Shown: piece by piece, positions 40,980 to 50,083 of the stretch
How the letters are laid out: every line of letters begins with the position of its first letter
Numbering within the stretch: position 1 is the stretch's first letter
Assembly: GCA_964627935.1 (NCBI GenBank)
Contig: CAZVLB010000010.1
Coordinates: 62,001 to 126,000, forward strand
Source of the DNA: JAABVY01 sp964627935
GTDB lineage: Bacteria; Zixibacteria; MSB-5A5; JAABVY01
Direction: 5' to 3'
DNA: 64,000 nucleotides
Translations under genes and position numbers: made by a program
Notes under the pieces: generated by a model
What the model was told of the DNA's origin: nothing
The model's database searches: none
The model's input: only the letters and a program-made list of their open reading frames with translations

Positions 40980-43900
40980 TTAGAAATTTAGTGCCAGGCT
41001 GAACTGAATATTACGTCCCGGGGCATAATGATAAGGATTGTTCGCATACAGCGAGCCTTCCTTGACCTGGCCGCCGATATTGGTTCCGGTATCCGGACGG
41101 CCTGTGGAACCATAGACTAAATCATAATTCTCAGTATCGAACAGGTTATAAACCCAGACCTCAAATGTATAGTCAAGACCGACAACCTCGAAGTTTTTGT
41201 AGAATCGAACGTCGACATTTGAGTTGGCCGGATAACGCAGACTGTTATTCTGCGGGTCCTCACCCGGCAGAAGTCTCAGGCCCGGATAATCCCTGGTGGG
41301 CGTATACGGATAACCTGTACCATATTGCCAGGTAACCGACATACCCCAGTCGTTGGGGATTCTGAATCCGAACAGTGTGGGCTTCTCATTCCTGGAAATA
41401 GCGAGCGCCATATTGAGCATAAACTGATGCCTGACATCCCAGTTAAGCGGGAATTCGCGAATCGGGATGGCCCTGTTATAGAAATCATCGAAATAGTTGG
41501 ATGATTCCGAGGAGCTCTTGCCGTAGGCGAAGGCATAGGAATAAGTGGCCGTACCGGAGATATAGTTGCCGTAAACCTTGCGCAGTTCCATCTCCAGTCC
41601 ACGGGCCCTGGCATAGTCAGAGTTTTCATACTCGTTGCGCTGGAAAGGACCATAGGTTTTGCGCTGCGAGTTAATCAGGCCGAACTGGTCCTTATAGAAA
41701 CCGCTCACATCCAGCACGTAATCATCGGAAAGCTCATAGGCCACACCGAACTCATACTGGATGTTCTTCTGGAAATCGAGATTGAAGTTACCGACAATAC
41801 CGAAGGCATTGGAGGCCTGAGTGGCACGCCTGTACATGAACTGATAGGCCGGCAACTGGTAGAAATGTCCATAGTTGAAATAGACCTTGGCCTTATCCGT
41901 AATCGGATAACTGATACCAACACGCGGCGATATCTTGGTCCTTGTTTCGACCTGCTCTTTATCTTCAATGGTATCATCGAGAATCTGATCAATCGCGTCG
42001 GACTGCCTGAAGATATCGAGACGTACGCCAAGCTTGGCGATCAATGAACCATATTCGAGAGTGAACTGTGTATAGAAGGCGCCCTCAAACGGATACTGAG
42101 CATAGAAATCGCGGAAGACACCACGTTCCGGCCATGGCCCGCCATCCGGATCACCGTCATAAGGGAAATGCGGATAGCGCAAATCGGCCATACTCAGCTC
42201 ATTGTATTTTAACTGGAAACCGGTACGGTTCTCCAGCGTCCTGATAAGCTGCTTGGTTATTTTGAAATCGAGACTGTTGATAATGGACCTACGATCCTGA
42301 TAGAAGGCCCACTGGTTATAGCCATAGTCAAAGAAGCCGTCGCGCTGATCCCACTGGCCATTATGATTGATATCAACAAATGGCTCACCGAAATCATATC
42401 GTCCGTTGGGCGAATCGAACAAGCCGTTGCCATTTAAATCTTCATAAGGAATTCCGGGGGTCCAGGGATCATTGGGACCATCGTACTTGGAGTTACGATT
42501 CAAGTCCATATTGATCGAGGGATCGGATGACATGATAAAAACATCTATACCGCGATCATAACGACCGTTCTGGTTGACATCCGTAAACGGCTCACCCAGA
42601 TTCTTATCACCATCAATATATGGTTCGGGGTTATCGACATTGATATTCTGGCCACGTTCTTCATCATATACGCCATTGCCGTTGGTGTCGTAGAAGGGAT
42701 GGAAGAAGTCGCCGGCATCCCACTTGCCGTTACCGTTCAGGTCGACATAGGGTTCACCGTCGGCATTGTCGATAAAACCGTCGCCGTCCCAATCCCAGTA
42801 GATGGTATCGAACACGCCCTGGGCCTCATTCCAGGAAACCTCATTGAATCTTTCGTAGAAGCTCTCACCGGGCAGATCCCAGTATTCGCCGATATTGTAC
42901 CAGCTTCCGAAAAAGCCCAGCGCGTCACCATCGGTATACTGCGGGAATCCGGCATAAGTGGTATCGCCGCTGGCATTGATAAACGGCTCAGGGGCATCAT
43001 AGCGGCCGTTGTTATTCAGATCGGCATAATATTCCCATTCATCATAGAACAGGAAATCATCCGGAAAGGCACCGCTTCCGGGATTATTGGGACTATCCGG
43101 AACCTGCAGGTACTGCTTTGAATAGCGCGACAGGACCACCTCATAGAATGTCGACTGGTTGAGCTGATGGCTGAAAGTTGCGCTGAACAGATGCGAGGTC
43201 TCCTCAACAAATGAAGCCGTTGAGGGAGTGTATCTGTAATCCCAGGAATAGTTATCAAAGGGATTATAAACATCCCACTGACCGCGATAATTCAGGATCA
43301 GCTTGATACCGGTACCCGGATTGAATGTCAGTTTTGTCTGGAACTGATAATTATTGTACTGCCTGTCATCGATATTCAGCCCAAGGATATCATGGCTCTG
43401 GTAGCCGCGCTGATGCAGGGCCGGGGCATAATCATTGTAGGCGATATCGCCGTCATACTTGGAAACCGTGAGACTGATATAATAGGCCAGTTTGCCCTCG
43501 AAATAATCCATTCCCAGCGCCGGCAGAAGCATGCGCGAGAGGAACGGTTCCGGGCCGCCGATATTGAAGTTGATCTGATCGTAGTTATTGGAATAATCGT
43601 TGAGCTGATCAGCCTGCAGGTTATCGGTGCGATACTCCAGACGGCCACGGGTCAGCTGCAGATCACCCTCACGAGTGGCCACCTTGATAACACCCGACAT
43701 AACGCCGCCATACTCGGCATCGAAACCGGATTTAATAATCTGCACCTCTTCCAGCGAGGTGGAGTTGAGGTTAATACCGGCATCGGTAGCGCCCAGACCG
43801 CCCAGGGGGTCACGGGTTTCGACACCGTCAACGATATAGGAGATCTCGCCGGAACGGCCGCCGCGGATATGAATCTCACCGCCGCGGGTTACGACACCGA

Positions 43901-44375
43901 CCTGCACCGAAAGAATCTGGTCGACATCCTGAACCGGCATGGCGTCGATCTGCTCGGCGCTCATAGTTCGGATATTCTGAACTTCACTCAGCTTGACATA
44001 GTCCTGCTCGGCGGTAACGATCTGCTCTTCACCTTCGATGACCGTCTCTTCCAGTTCGACATTCAGCTCAAATGTTTTATCAGTAACGATACGAATGTCC
44101 TGGATGATCTTGGTCTTATAACCGACCAGACGAACAACCGCAGTGTAGGTCTTGGGCGGCACATTCTGGATAACATAAGAGCCGTCGACTTTTGTCTGGG
44201 CACCTATGGTGGTACCCTCGAGCTGGATTACCGCTCCGGGCAGGCCCTCCTGAGTTTTTGAATCAACAATGACACCCGAAATCTTACCGGTAGTTCCCGC
44301 GAAAATCGTATTCGCAAAAAACATACAGGCAACCAGTGCCATCAATATTACACTAAGTCTTTTGGCAATTGACAT
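40980..44375 (-). CDS. giant TonB-dependent receptor with EF-hand-like insertion
   Basis: 1131 aa; AGGAGG precedes the ATG. Signal peptide about 1-27. A carboxypeptidase-regulatory-like domain (about 28-105: GKISGVIVDSKTQEGLPGAV) precedes the plug (about 120-240: IDAMPVQDVDQILSVQVGVV, GGEIHIRGGRSGEISYIVDG) and a barrel ending NIQFSLALNF. The unusual part is residues about 450-690: at least eight DxNxNGxxD-type repeats (DLNNNGRYD, DWDGDGFID, DLNGNGKWD, DTNGNGVYD, DVNQNGRYD, DLNGNGLFD, DINHNGQWD), expected to bind calcium in an extracellular loop. No classical TonB box was identified. First gene of a locus with two sorting-domain/PorV pairs, so it may act as receptor or assembly platform, not only as an importer. 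Confidence 0.93.
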   Translation of the reverse strand: MSIAKRLSVILMALVACMFFANTIFAGTTGKISGVIVDSKTQEGLPGAVIQLEGTTIGAQTKVDGSYVIQNVPPKTYTAVVRLVGYKTKIIQDIRIVTDKTFELNVELEETVIEGEEQIVTAEQDYVKLSEVQNIRTMSAEQIDAMPVQDVDQILSVQVGVVTRGGEIHIRGGRSGEISYIVDGVETRDPLGGLGATDAGINLNSTSLEEVQIIKSGFDAEYGGVMSGVIKVATREGDLQLTRGRLEYRTDNLQADQLNDYSNNYDQINFNIGGPEPFLSRMLLPALGMDYFEGKLAYYISLTVSKYDGDIAYNDYAPALHQRGYQSHDILGLNIDDRQYNNYQFQTKLTFNPGTGIKLILNYRGQWDVYNPFDNYSWDYRYTPSTASFVEETSHLFSATFSHQLNQSTFYEVVLSRYSKQYLQVPDSPNNPGSGAFPDDFLFYDEWEYYADLNNNGRYDAPEPFINASGDTTYAGFPQYTDGDALGFFGSWYNIGEYWDLPGESFYERFNEVSWNEAQGVFDTIYWDWDGDGFIDNADGEPYVDLNGNGKWDAGDFFHPFYDTNGNGVYDEERGQNINVDNPEPYIDGDKNLGEPFTDVNQNGRYDRGIDVFIMSSDPSINMDLNRNSKYDGPNDPWTPGIPYEDLNGNGLFDSPNGRYDFGEPFVDINHNGQWDQRDGFFDYGYNQWAFYQDRRSIINSLDFKITKQLIRTLENRTGFQLKYNELSMADLRYPHFPYDGDPDGGPWPERGVFRDFYAQYPFEGAFYTQFTLEYGSLIAKLGVRLDIFRQSDAIDQILDDTIEDKEQVETRTKISPRVGISYPITDKAKVYFNYGHFYQLPAYQFMYRRATQASNAFGIVGNFNLDFQKNIQYEFGVAYELSDDYVLDVSGFYKDQFGLINSQRKTYGPFQRNEYENSDYARARGLEMELRKVYGNYISGTATYSYAFAYGKSSSESSNYFDDFYNRAIPIREFPLNWDVRHQFMLNMALAISRNEKPTLFGFRIPNDWGMSVTWQYGTGYPYTPTRDYPGLRLLPGEDPQNNSLRYPANSNVDVRFYKNFEVVGLDYTFEVWVYNLFDTENYDLVYGSTGRPDTGTNIGGQVKEGSLYANNPYHYAPGRNIQFSLALNF

Positions 44376-44568
44376 TACCTATACCTCCTGTGCTATTTGA
44401 AAGTAATTAATTTTCATTTTTAGATTGAATTTATGGCCGGGTTTAAACAGAAAAGTGAAACCTGTGTAAACCTTTTTTCGTATACAAAAACAAGCTAAAT
44501 TTTGAGTATGCATCTGTCCTGTCCAAATACGGGTAAAACACTGCCTTGCGGGCAGATTCAAACCCATA

Positions 44569-44597
44569 ATTAAAGAACAAACCGATCCTGTTGTCAA
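44569..44597 (-). promoter_or_regulatory. consensus promoter of the TonB-receptor locus
   Basis: On the minus strand: perfect TTGACA (44597-44592), 17-bp spacer, TTTAAT (44574-44569). The predicted leader is about 185 nt, long enough for regulation, and includes a small CTGCC/GGCAG hairpin (44541-44555). The rest of the 322-bp gap 44376-44697 has no gene. Confidence 0.65.
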
Positions 44598-44697
44598 GGT
44601 CTTTTTCCCTCGCATAAAGGGTGAATATTCATGTGTTAATAAGACTTTTATTATGACCTTTTCGTTCAGTAAAAACCGCAGCATGAAGGCAGGATTT

Positions 44698-45453
44698 TTA
44701 ATTGAACTCACTTACATCTACGATATTTACGACGCAATCGTTGACCTCTGATAATGTTTTTATCAAAGATTGCTCCATTTCCCGCTCCTCAACAAGCCGA
44801 CCGGACTCCTCTTCTATCGAGGTAATGTTGGTCAACATGCCCGGTGCAGCATGCAAACCGGTAAAAAACCGGAAATCATCAATGTTATACGCTTTTATGC
44901 GAATCGATGATTGCACCAGGAAACGATCTTTGCCAAGATACAATGCAATCCCGGCGATTTTTTTTCCCGAAGCCAGAAGCTCATAGGGAGTGGCGCTCAG
45001 AAAACAGGGCAGCTTGCCTATTCCGCTTCTGTGCATGCTGTCTAAGCGCGGTCCTCTGGCCAGAACAGTGTTTGTCTTTAAGTTGTCAAAGAACTTTCTC
45101 AGAACCTCTGCAACACTGAGATAAATCTCCTTTGCCGCCGCACCCGAGGAACCGCGTTTCTCGAGCATTGCCGCACAAGAGATACAGATATCATTTTTGT
45201 GGTAAATGGCCCGGCCACCTGTAGGCCTCTTTACAACCGTGACCCCCGCCTTTTGGAGAGACTTCTGATCCAATACCTGGTCAATCTTCTGGTTCTTGCC
45301 GAGCGAGACGGCCGGAGGGTCCCATGAATATATTCTCCAGACACGATTCCGCCGGTCTGCATCAAGACTTTGCAGGATATGCCGATCCAGATCCATATTG
45401 AATTCGGCATTACACCCGAAAGTCGCCAAAAAATGACAAATATTGTTATTCAC
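44698..45453 (-). CDS. octanoyltransferase/lipoate-ligase family protein, LipM-like
   Basis: 251 aa with the biotin/lipoate A/B ligase fold: FNMDLDRHILQSL, VWRIYSWDPPAVSLGKNQKI, the VVKRPTGGRAIYHKNDI substrate loop and SGKKIAGIALYLGKDRFLVQSS. Cys150 in KLPCFLSATPYELL matches the acyl-thioester cysteine of LipM octanoyltransferases, and Lys165 the conserved lysine; lipoate ligases (LplA) lack that cysteine. It would attach octanoyl groups to lipoyl domains such as GcvH or E2. It is monocistronic with a palindromic promoter region; no lipA or lipoyl-domain gene is nearby. LplA remains the alternative. Confidence 0.82.
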   Translation of the reverse strand: MNNNICHFLATFGCNAEFNMDLDRHILQSLDADRRNRVWRIYSWDPPAVSLGKNQKIDQVLDQKSLQKAGVTVVKRPTGGRAIYHKNDICISCAAMLEKRGSSGAAAKEIYLSVAEVLRKFFDNLKTNTVLARGPRLDSMHRSGIGKLPCFLSATPYELLASGKKIAGIALYLGKDRFLVQSSIRIKAYNIDDFRFFTGLHAAPGMLTNITSIEEESGRLVEEREMEQSLIKTLSEVNDCVVNIVDVSEFN

Positions 45454-45464
45454 AAGTAAGTCTA

Positions 45465-45481
45465 TACCCTATAATAGGGTA
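45465..45481 (-). promoter_or_regulatory. palindromic operator overlapping a -10 element before the lipM-like gene
   Basis: TACCCTAT (45465-45472) and ATAGGGTA (45474-45481) form a perfect 8-bp inverted repeat around one base. On the minus strand it contains TATTAT (45475-45470) as a possible -10, with TTGGCA 15 bp further upstream. A protein bound here would block the promoter, which lies only 12 nt from the start codon. Confidence 0.45.
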
Positions 45482-45649
45482 CAAATTTCATGCCAACTCA
45501 GGTACTGAACTTGCTTCGCCAACTCTGCAACTTACAACAACTTACATTGAATCGCAAGCAATTTCGCAAGGTCCCCGAAATTACTATAGCGCAGATTTTG
45601 CGTTAAAATTGATCCAATATTGTGGTGATTATCTAAGATTATGACAGAC

Positions 45650-45686
45650 AATAAAATAGGCTCGAAGCAGAAACTGCGACGAGCCT
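45650..45686 (-). terminator. terminator after the sigma-54 activator gene
   Basis: On the minus strand AGGCTCG (45686-45680) pairs with CGAGCCT (45664-45658), extended by an inner GCAG/CTGC pair, followed by ATTTTATT. Good stem, imperfect T-run. Confidence 0.7.
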
Positions 45687-45708
45687 GTTAAATTCTATAA
45701 CCGAATTC

Positions 45709-48648
45709 TCATTCTTTGCTGATATTGTATTCCTTGATTTTCAGCCTCAATGTCGATTCGGGAATTCCCAGCATATTGGCCGCATGTTTCTTGACCCAGC
45801 GGTTTTTGGCCAGGGCCTCGCTGATATATTTTTTCTCGAACATCGAAATATAGTCATACAGGGTAAAGCCCTGCTGGAATGTGTCGATCTCAGGCAGATC
45901 GATGTCCTTTTTGCGCTCATTCTCTTTGAAAAACTTACGCGACAGCAGGTCCTTCGTGATTCTCTTGCGATCACCGGAAAGCAGGACCAGCTTCTTGATC
46001 TCATTATCAAGTTCACGCACATTGCCGGGCCATGAGAAATTCATGAAAATCTGACGCACTTCTGCGTCCATGCTCACATCCGGATCATATTTTTCTATAA
46101 AATGATCTATTAAGAGCGGGATATCGTCCCTTCGTTCACGCAATGAAGGAATTCTGAGTTGCATGGCCGAGAGCCTGTAGTACAGGTCCTGACGGAATGT
46201 GCCGACTTTCATCATTTCCTTAAGATCGCTATTCGTGGCCGAAAGCAGGCGCACATCGACCTTGCGACCGCGTGTATCTCCCAGACGAACGACTTCCTGG
46301 TCTTCGAGCACGCGCAATAGCTTGGCCTGTATCGAGGGAGGCATTTCGCCGATTTCATCCAGGAAAAATGTGCCACCATCGGCTTCCTCGAATAATCCGG
46401 CACGGTCACGATCGGCGCCTGTGAAGGCGCCTTTCTTGTAGCCAAACAATTCTGATTCGAGCAATGTCTCGGGCAGTGCCGCGCAGTTGACCGAGATAAA
46501 GCGCTTATCCTTACGCACCGAATTATAATGAATTGTTTTTGCTAAAAGATCTTTTCCGCTGCCTGTCTCGCCCTGTATCAGAATCGCAATCGGCGAATCC
46601 TTGACCTGAATCACACGTTCCAGCATCTCCAGCATTTCCTTGTTGCCGGTAACTATATTGGGAAATGCGCAGCGTTTTTCGAGCTGTGATCTGAGACGCA
46701 TATTGTCTTTTTCGAGACTGCTTTTTTCCTCTTCCATTGCGCGGAATGCCAGGATATCGGCAAAGGCGATGGAGAGGTTCAGATCGGTTTTGCTGAAGTA
46801 GCCGGATACGCCATCAGATTGATCCTTCTGCAGAAAAATCAATGCGGATTTCTGGGCACCGAGTTCCATGGGAATCAGGATTATACTGCCTGCATCACGG
46901 AACTCGCGGAAGATTTCCGAGCTGCCATTGCAAGAAGAATATGGCGATGTGATATAAAACGGTTTCAGGTTTTCGGGTTTCAGGCCCGCATATTTTACCA
47001 CTTTCTGGAGTGAAGGCAATGATTCCAGATCGAATTTATGATTGGCCAGAGGAGTAAATTCATTTTTACCGAAATCATACAGACCCACGAAAGCCTTGCT
47101 GGCCGAAATGCGGCCGATCAAAAATTGCAGGCTCTGATCTAGATCCCCCTGGCGCAAATTTTTATATTCTGATGGTTCGATGAATGATCTGACCAGATTA
47201 TATTCGTTTGAATCGGAGGTGGCGAAATCAACCATTCCGCCCTCAATCTTGCGTCGCAGGCCATGCACGGCGCTGAGGTCGTTTTCATCGCCGTAATTTT
47301 CGAAATATTGATCAGCCTCGGATAGGGCCTTGAATGAAAGATCGAATTCGCCCGATTTGAAAGCAAGTTCGGCCTCGATCATGCGAGCCACAGCGATATA
47401 GTATTCCGAACCAAGTTCGGTGAAAAGCCTGAGCGCCTGCTTCAGGTGATAGCGGCATTTCACTATGCCAGGACGATCGCCAGCATCGACATCAACCCCG
47501 GAGAAGGCCAGGTGCATCCGGGCCCGTTCATATTTTTCGCCGGTGGAAGCCATGGCATTCTCGGCCTCGCTGAAAAAATCCCGGTCGGATTCAACTTTGT
47601 GACGCAATGAGATCAGGGCCATCACCTTCAGGCAGGCGGCCTGCTCGACTTTTTCGCCGACTTTGGAGGCGGCCCTGAGGGCGATCCTGGCATCTTTAAG
47701 GGCCAGGTCATAGCGCGCCATTGCCAGGTACAATTCGGCACGACGGCGCAGGACCTGGGATACCATGGTATTGTCAGAATGAATTTTATCGGCAATCTTG
47801 AGCGCGGAACTGTAGGCCTGGAGAGCGCGGTCGAACTTGTTGAATTCAGCATAATATTCGCCCATATATTCATACAGGATACCCTCTTCACGCAAAAGAC
47901 GGGTGGTTTCCAGAAGGCCGCGAACCTCGGCGAAACAATCCTCGCACAGTTTCTGATCACGTTTGCGGATACCCAGATATCCCAGCGAAAGCAGGTTTCT
48001 GATGAGCGAATCGGTGACATTGTGGCGACGGTTATGGTCGACACATTCACGCAAAAGCTTTTCCGCCTCATCCCATTCACCGGTCAGAAGATAGATACGG
48101 GCCAGGTTACCAGAGTATCTGATCAGGGTGATTTGTGAGTTGACATCATCTATAGCGGCTGATTTGAAACTGTCGATGGCATTCTGCAGGAATTTTGCCG
48201 ATTCATCATATTCACCCCGGATAAATTTTATCTGGGCCAGACGGTTATAGCAATCGAAAATGCCGGTTTTATCCCGGATTCGACGCCACGTGGCCAGGCA
48301 GTCACGATAAATCTGCTCGGCTTCCGCGAGGTCACCCATATCCATATGAATGCGGGCGATAAGCTTTTGCAGCTTGCCAATTTTACGATTATCCGATGAT
48401 GAGCGGAAAATTTCGAATGATGACCGGGCTTTATCTAAGGCAGATTGATAATCAAGGTCGGAATGCAGAATCTGAGCCTGGTAATAATCCAGTTCGGCAC
48501 GTGCGGATTCGGTCATAGCGGCATATTTATCCGCATGAGCCTCGTAGATGGTTTTGGCCTGGCTCAATTTGCCCGCAACGACAAGCGACTCAATTCGGCT
48601 TAGTTCATCGAGGACGATCCGTTCCTTGTTCGAGAGGTTTGGATTCAT
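45709..48648 (-). CDS. sigma-54-dependent activator with TPR and GAF-like sensor regions
   Basis: 979 aa, long for the family. Residues about 15-480 form a chain of TPR helices (AEQIYRDCLATWRRIRDKTG; ALQAYSSALKIADKIH). Residues about 490-650 look like a GAF domain ending in a coiled coil (MEEEKSSLEKDNMRLRSQLE). The AAA+ sigma-54-interaction domain follows, with Walker A GETGSGKDLLAKTIHYNS (near 690), GYKKGAFTGADRDRAG carrying the GAFTGA loop (near 738), DGGTFFLDEIGEMPP and an arginine finger region. A Fis-type helix-turn-helix ends the protein (WVKKHAANMLGIPESTLRLK). There is no receiver domain, so TPR/GAF ligands rather than a histidine kinase should control it. Targets unknown; no clear -24/-12 site was found in the window. 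Confidence 0.95.
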   Translation of the reverse strand: MNPNLSNKERIVLDELSRIESLVVAGKLSQAKTIYEAHADKYAAMTESARAELDYYQAQILHSDLDYQSALDKARSSFEIFRSSSDNRKIGKLQKLIARIHMDMGDLAEAEQIYRDCLATWRRIRDKTGIFDCYNRLAQIKFIRGEYDESAKFLQNAIDSFKSAAIDDVNSQITLIRYSGNLARIYLLTGEWDEAEKLLRECVDHNRRHNVTDSLIRNLLSLGYLGIRKRDQKLCEDCFAEVRGLLETTRLLREEGILYEYMGEYYAEFNKFDRALQAYSSALKIADKIHSDNTMVSQVLRRRAELYLAMARYDLALKDARIALRAASKVGEKVEQAACLKVMALISLRHKVESDRDFFSEAENAMASTGEKYERARMHLAFSGVDVDAGDRPGIVKCRYHLKQALRLFTELGSEYYIAVARMIEAELAFKSGEFDLSFKALSEADQYFENYGDENDLSAVHGLRRKIEGGMVDFATSDSNEYNLVRSFIEPSEYKNLRQGDLDQSLQFLIGRISASKAFVGLYDFGKNEFTPLANHKFDLESLPSLQKVVKYAGLKPENLKPFYITSPYSSCNGSSEIFREFRDAGSIILIPMELGAQKSALIFLQKDQSDGVSGYFSKTDLNLSIAFADILAFRAMEEEKSSLEKDNMRLRSQLEKRCAFPNIVTGNKEMLEMLERVIQVKDSPIAILIQGETGSGKDLLAKTIHYNSVRKDKRFISVNCAALPETLLESELFGYKKGAFTGADRDRAGLFEEADGGTFFLDEIGEMPPSIQAKLLRVLEDQEVVRLGDTRGRKVDVRLLSATNSDLKEMMKVGTFRQDLYYRLSAMQLRIPSLRERRDDIPLLIDHFIEKYDPDVSMDAEVRQIFMNFSWPGNVRELDNEIKKLVLLSGDRKRITKDLLSRKFFKENERKKDIDLPEIDTFQQGFTLYDYISMFEKKYISEALAKNRWVKKHAANMLGIPESTLRLKIKEYNISKE

Positions 48649-48685
48649 AGTCCCAAGTCAGGTTAAATATTAGTTACAATTGCTT

Positions 48686-49009
48686 CTAGTACTTCTTTTC
48701 TTTGGAGAGATCCTTTGCCTTAAAAGTCTCTCTGACTTCGACCTTGTCATTTTTGCGCTCGGTCTGCTCCGCGTCCTGTTTTTCAGAACCGATTACCCAG
48801 TTCATCAGGTCGGAGAAAAATCCCAGGAGTCCGCCTCCGGAATCATTATCATTTCCACCGTTTTCGGGATTACCGCTCTGACCGTTGGACAGCGTGTCGA
48901 TAACCTTGGTACCATCCCAGGGATGATCCAGGGCGCTGGCCGGTTCAGCCATGAAAACAGTGAAGACCAGAGCAAGCAGGACAAGGCTAAAGAACCCTGT
49001 TCTCTTCAT
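48686..49009 (-). CDS. small secreted protein of unknown function
   Basis: 107 aa. Signal peptide MKRTGFFSLVLLALVFTVFM...ASA. The mature part has a low-complexity Gly/Asn/Asp stretch (NPENGGNDNDSGGG) followed by a short amphipathic or membrane-active helix (LLGFFSDLMNWVIGSE) and a charged tail. No family recognised. It has its own strong promoter and a leader of about 95 nt, and lies 37 nt before the sigma-54 activator gene, so the activator may be cotranscribed from this promoter. Confidence 0.7.
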   Translation of the reverse strand: MKRTGFFSLVLLALVFTVFMAEPASALDHPWDGTKVIDTLSNGQSGNPENGGNDNDSGGGLLGFFSDLMNWVIGSEKQDAEQTERKNDKVEVRETFKAKDLSKEKKY

Positions 49010-49110
49010 TTATCAACCTCCAGAAAATTCTATGTTAAATATTTTTTTTCGAAACAAAGCGGAGAATATGCCGGAATAATATTGTATAGTGGGCATACCA
49101 TTCCACACGC

Positions 49111-49139
49111 AAAATACTGCCTAACCCTAAGGATGTCAA
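49111..49139 (-). promoter_or_regulatory. strong promoter before the small secreted protein
   Basis: On the minus strand: TTGACA (49139-49134), 17-bp spacer, TATTTT (49116-49111). Predicted transcript start near 49104. It probably also serves the sigma-54 activator gene downstream. Confidence 0.68.
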
Positions 49140-49255
49140 GCATTTTTTGATTTGGCGCTATAAGCCGTTGTAATTTATAACGCTAAAGGGTGTATTTCGG
49201 TTCCCTTTTGAAGCATAAAAAACGCAAATTCTGCGTCGAAGCAAAGACAAATCCA

Positions 49256-49288
49256 ATAAAAACGCCGGCAGATTTTTGTCTGCCGGCC
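49256..49288 (-). terminator. terminator of the fab-rnc-etfB operon
   Basis: GCCGGCAGA (49264-49272) pairs perfectly with TCTGCCGGC (49279-49287); on the minus strand a T-run follows (49262-49258). It lies just past the etfB stop. Confidence 0.9.
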
Positions 49289-49297
49289 AAAAATTTA

Positions 49298-50083
49298 TCA
49301 GACAACCTGATTTTCCCTGAGTTTTTTGAACAGCTTGTCTGCAATCTCCTCGGGAGTTTCTCCCTCGATTATTTCACCTGCCGGACGAGGCGGTGGTTTG
49401 GATGCCTTCTCGAATTTGCTGTGTGATTTTTCACCCACACCTTCGCTGTCGAGTCCCAGATCTGCCGCCGTCAGCGTTTCGATCTTGGCCTTCTTGGCCA
49501 TCATCTTGCCCTTCAGAGAAGGCAGGCGCGGTTCATTGATTTCCTTGACCACCGACACTACAGCCGGGAGAGTGATTTCGACCACATCATGGCCGGTTTC
49601 TGTTGATCTTTCGACAGTAATTGCGCTATCCGAGGCCTCGCTGATCTTGCGCACAAACATGGCCTGGGCTACTCCCAGACGTGCGGCGACCGCGGCCGGA
49701 ACCATGGCATCATCGGAATCGACAGCCTGCTTTCCGCCCAGTATCAGATTAAAGTCGCCCAGTTTTTCAATCGCCGCGGCCAGGATTTTGCCTACAGCCT
49801 GATTATCGGAATTCTGGAATGCTTCATCGGAGACCAGCACGGCCTTGTCGACACCCAGAGAGAGGGCCTCACGCAGGGCCACTTCGCTGGATTTGCCGCC
49901 CACCGTTATGGCCGTGACACTGCCGCCATGCTGTTCCTTGAGCTTCAGTGCCTCTTCCAGGGCATAGGAATCAAACGGATTGAGCACTCCCGGACCCTGC
50001 GGCAAAGAGACTTCACCTTTGGCCTCATCGACGCTTACCAGTGCGATTTCGGGGACCTGCTTGACGAGTACGAATATATTCAC
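49298..50083 (-). CDS. etfB: electron transfer flavoprotein, beta subunit
   Basis: 261 aa starting with GTG, which overlaps the rnc stop by one base (TAGTG). Typical blocks are MNIFVLVKQVPEIALV, NPFDSYALEEALKLKEQHGG, ITVGGKSSEVALREALSLGV and the EtfB signature VEITLPAVVSVVKEINEPRL, followed by LPSLKGKMMAKKAKIETLT. It binds AMP and forms the heterodimer with EtfA. Here it is the last gene of the fatty-acid/rnc operon, far from etfA at 7376. No dehydrogenase or ETF-quinone oxidoreductase gene is next to it. Confidence 0.96.
   Translation of the reverse strand: MNIFVLVKQVPEIALVSVDEAKGEVSLPQGPGVLNPFDSYALEEALKLKEQHGGSVTAITVGGKSSEVALREALSLGVDKAVLVSDEAFQNSDNQAVGKILAAAIEKLGDFNLILGGKQAVDSDDAMVPAAVAARLGVAQAMFVRKISEASDSAITVERSTETGHDVVEITLPAVVSVVKEINEPRLPSLKGKMMAKKAKIETLTAADLGLDSEGVGEKSHSKFEKASKPPPRPAGEIIEGETPEEIADKLFKKLRENQVV

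Noticed and set aside
42310..43030. CRISPR-like or tandem DNA repeat in the receptor gene
   Set aside because: The periodicity is at protein level with variable spacing and codons; DNA units are not identical.
43392..44261. Long open frame (289 codons) on the plus strand opposite the TonB receptor
   Set aside because: It mirrors the receptor's coding frame, has no ribosome site and gives no recognisable protein. The opposite frame has signal peptide, plug and barrel motifs.
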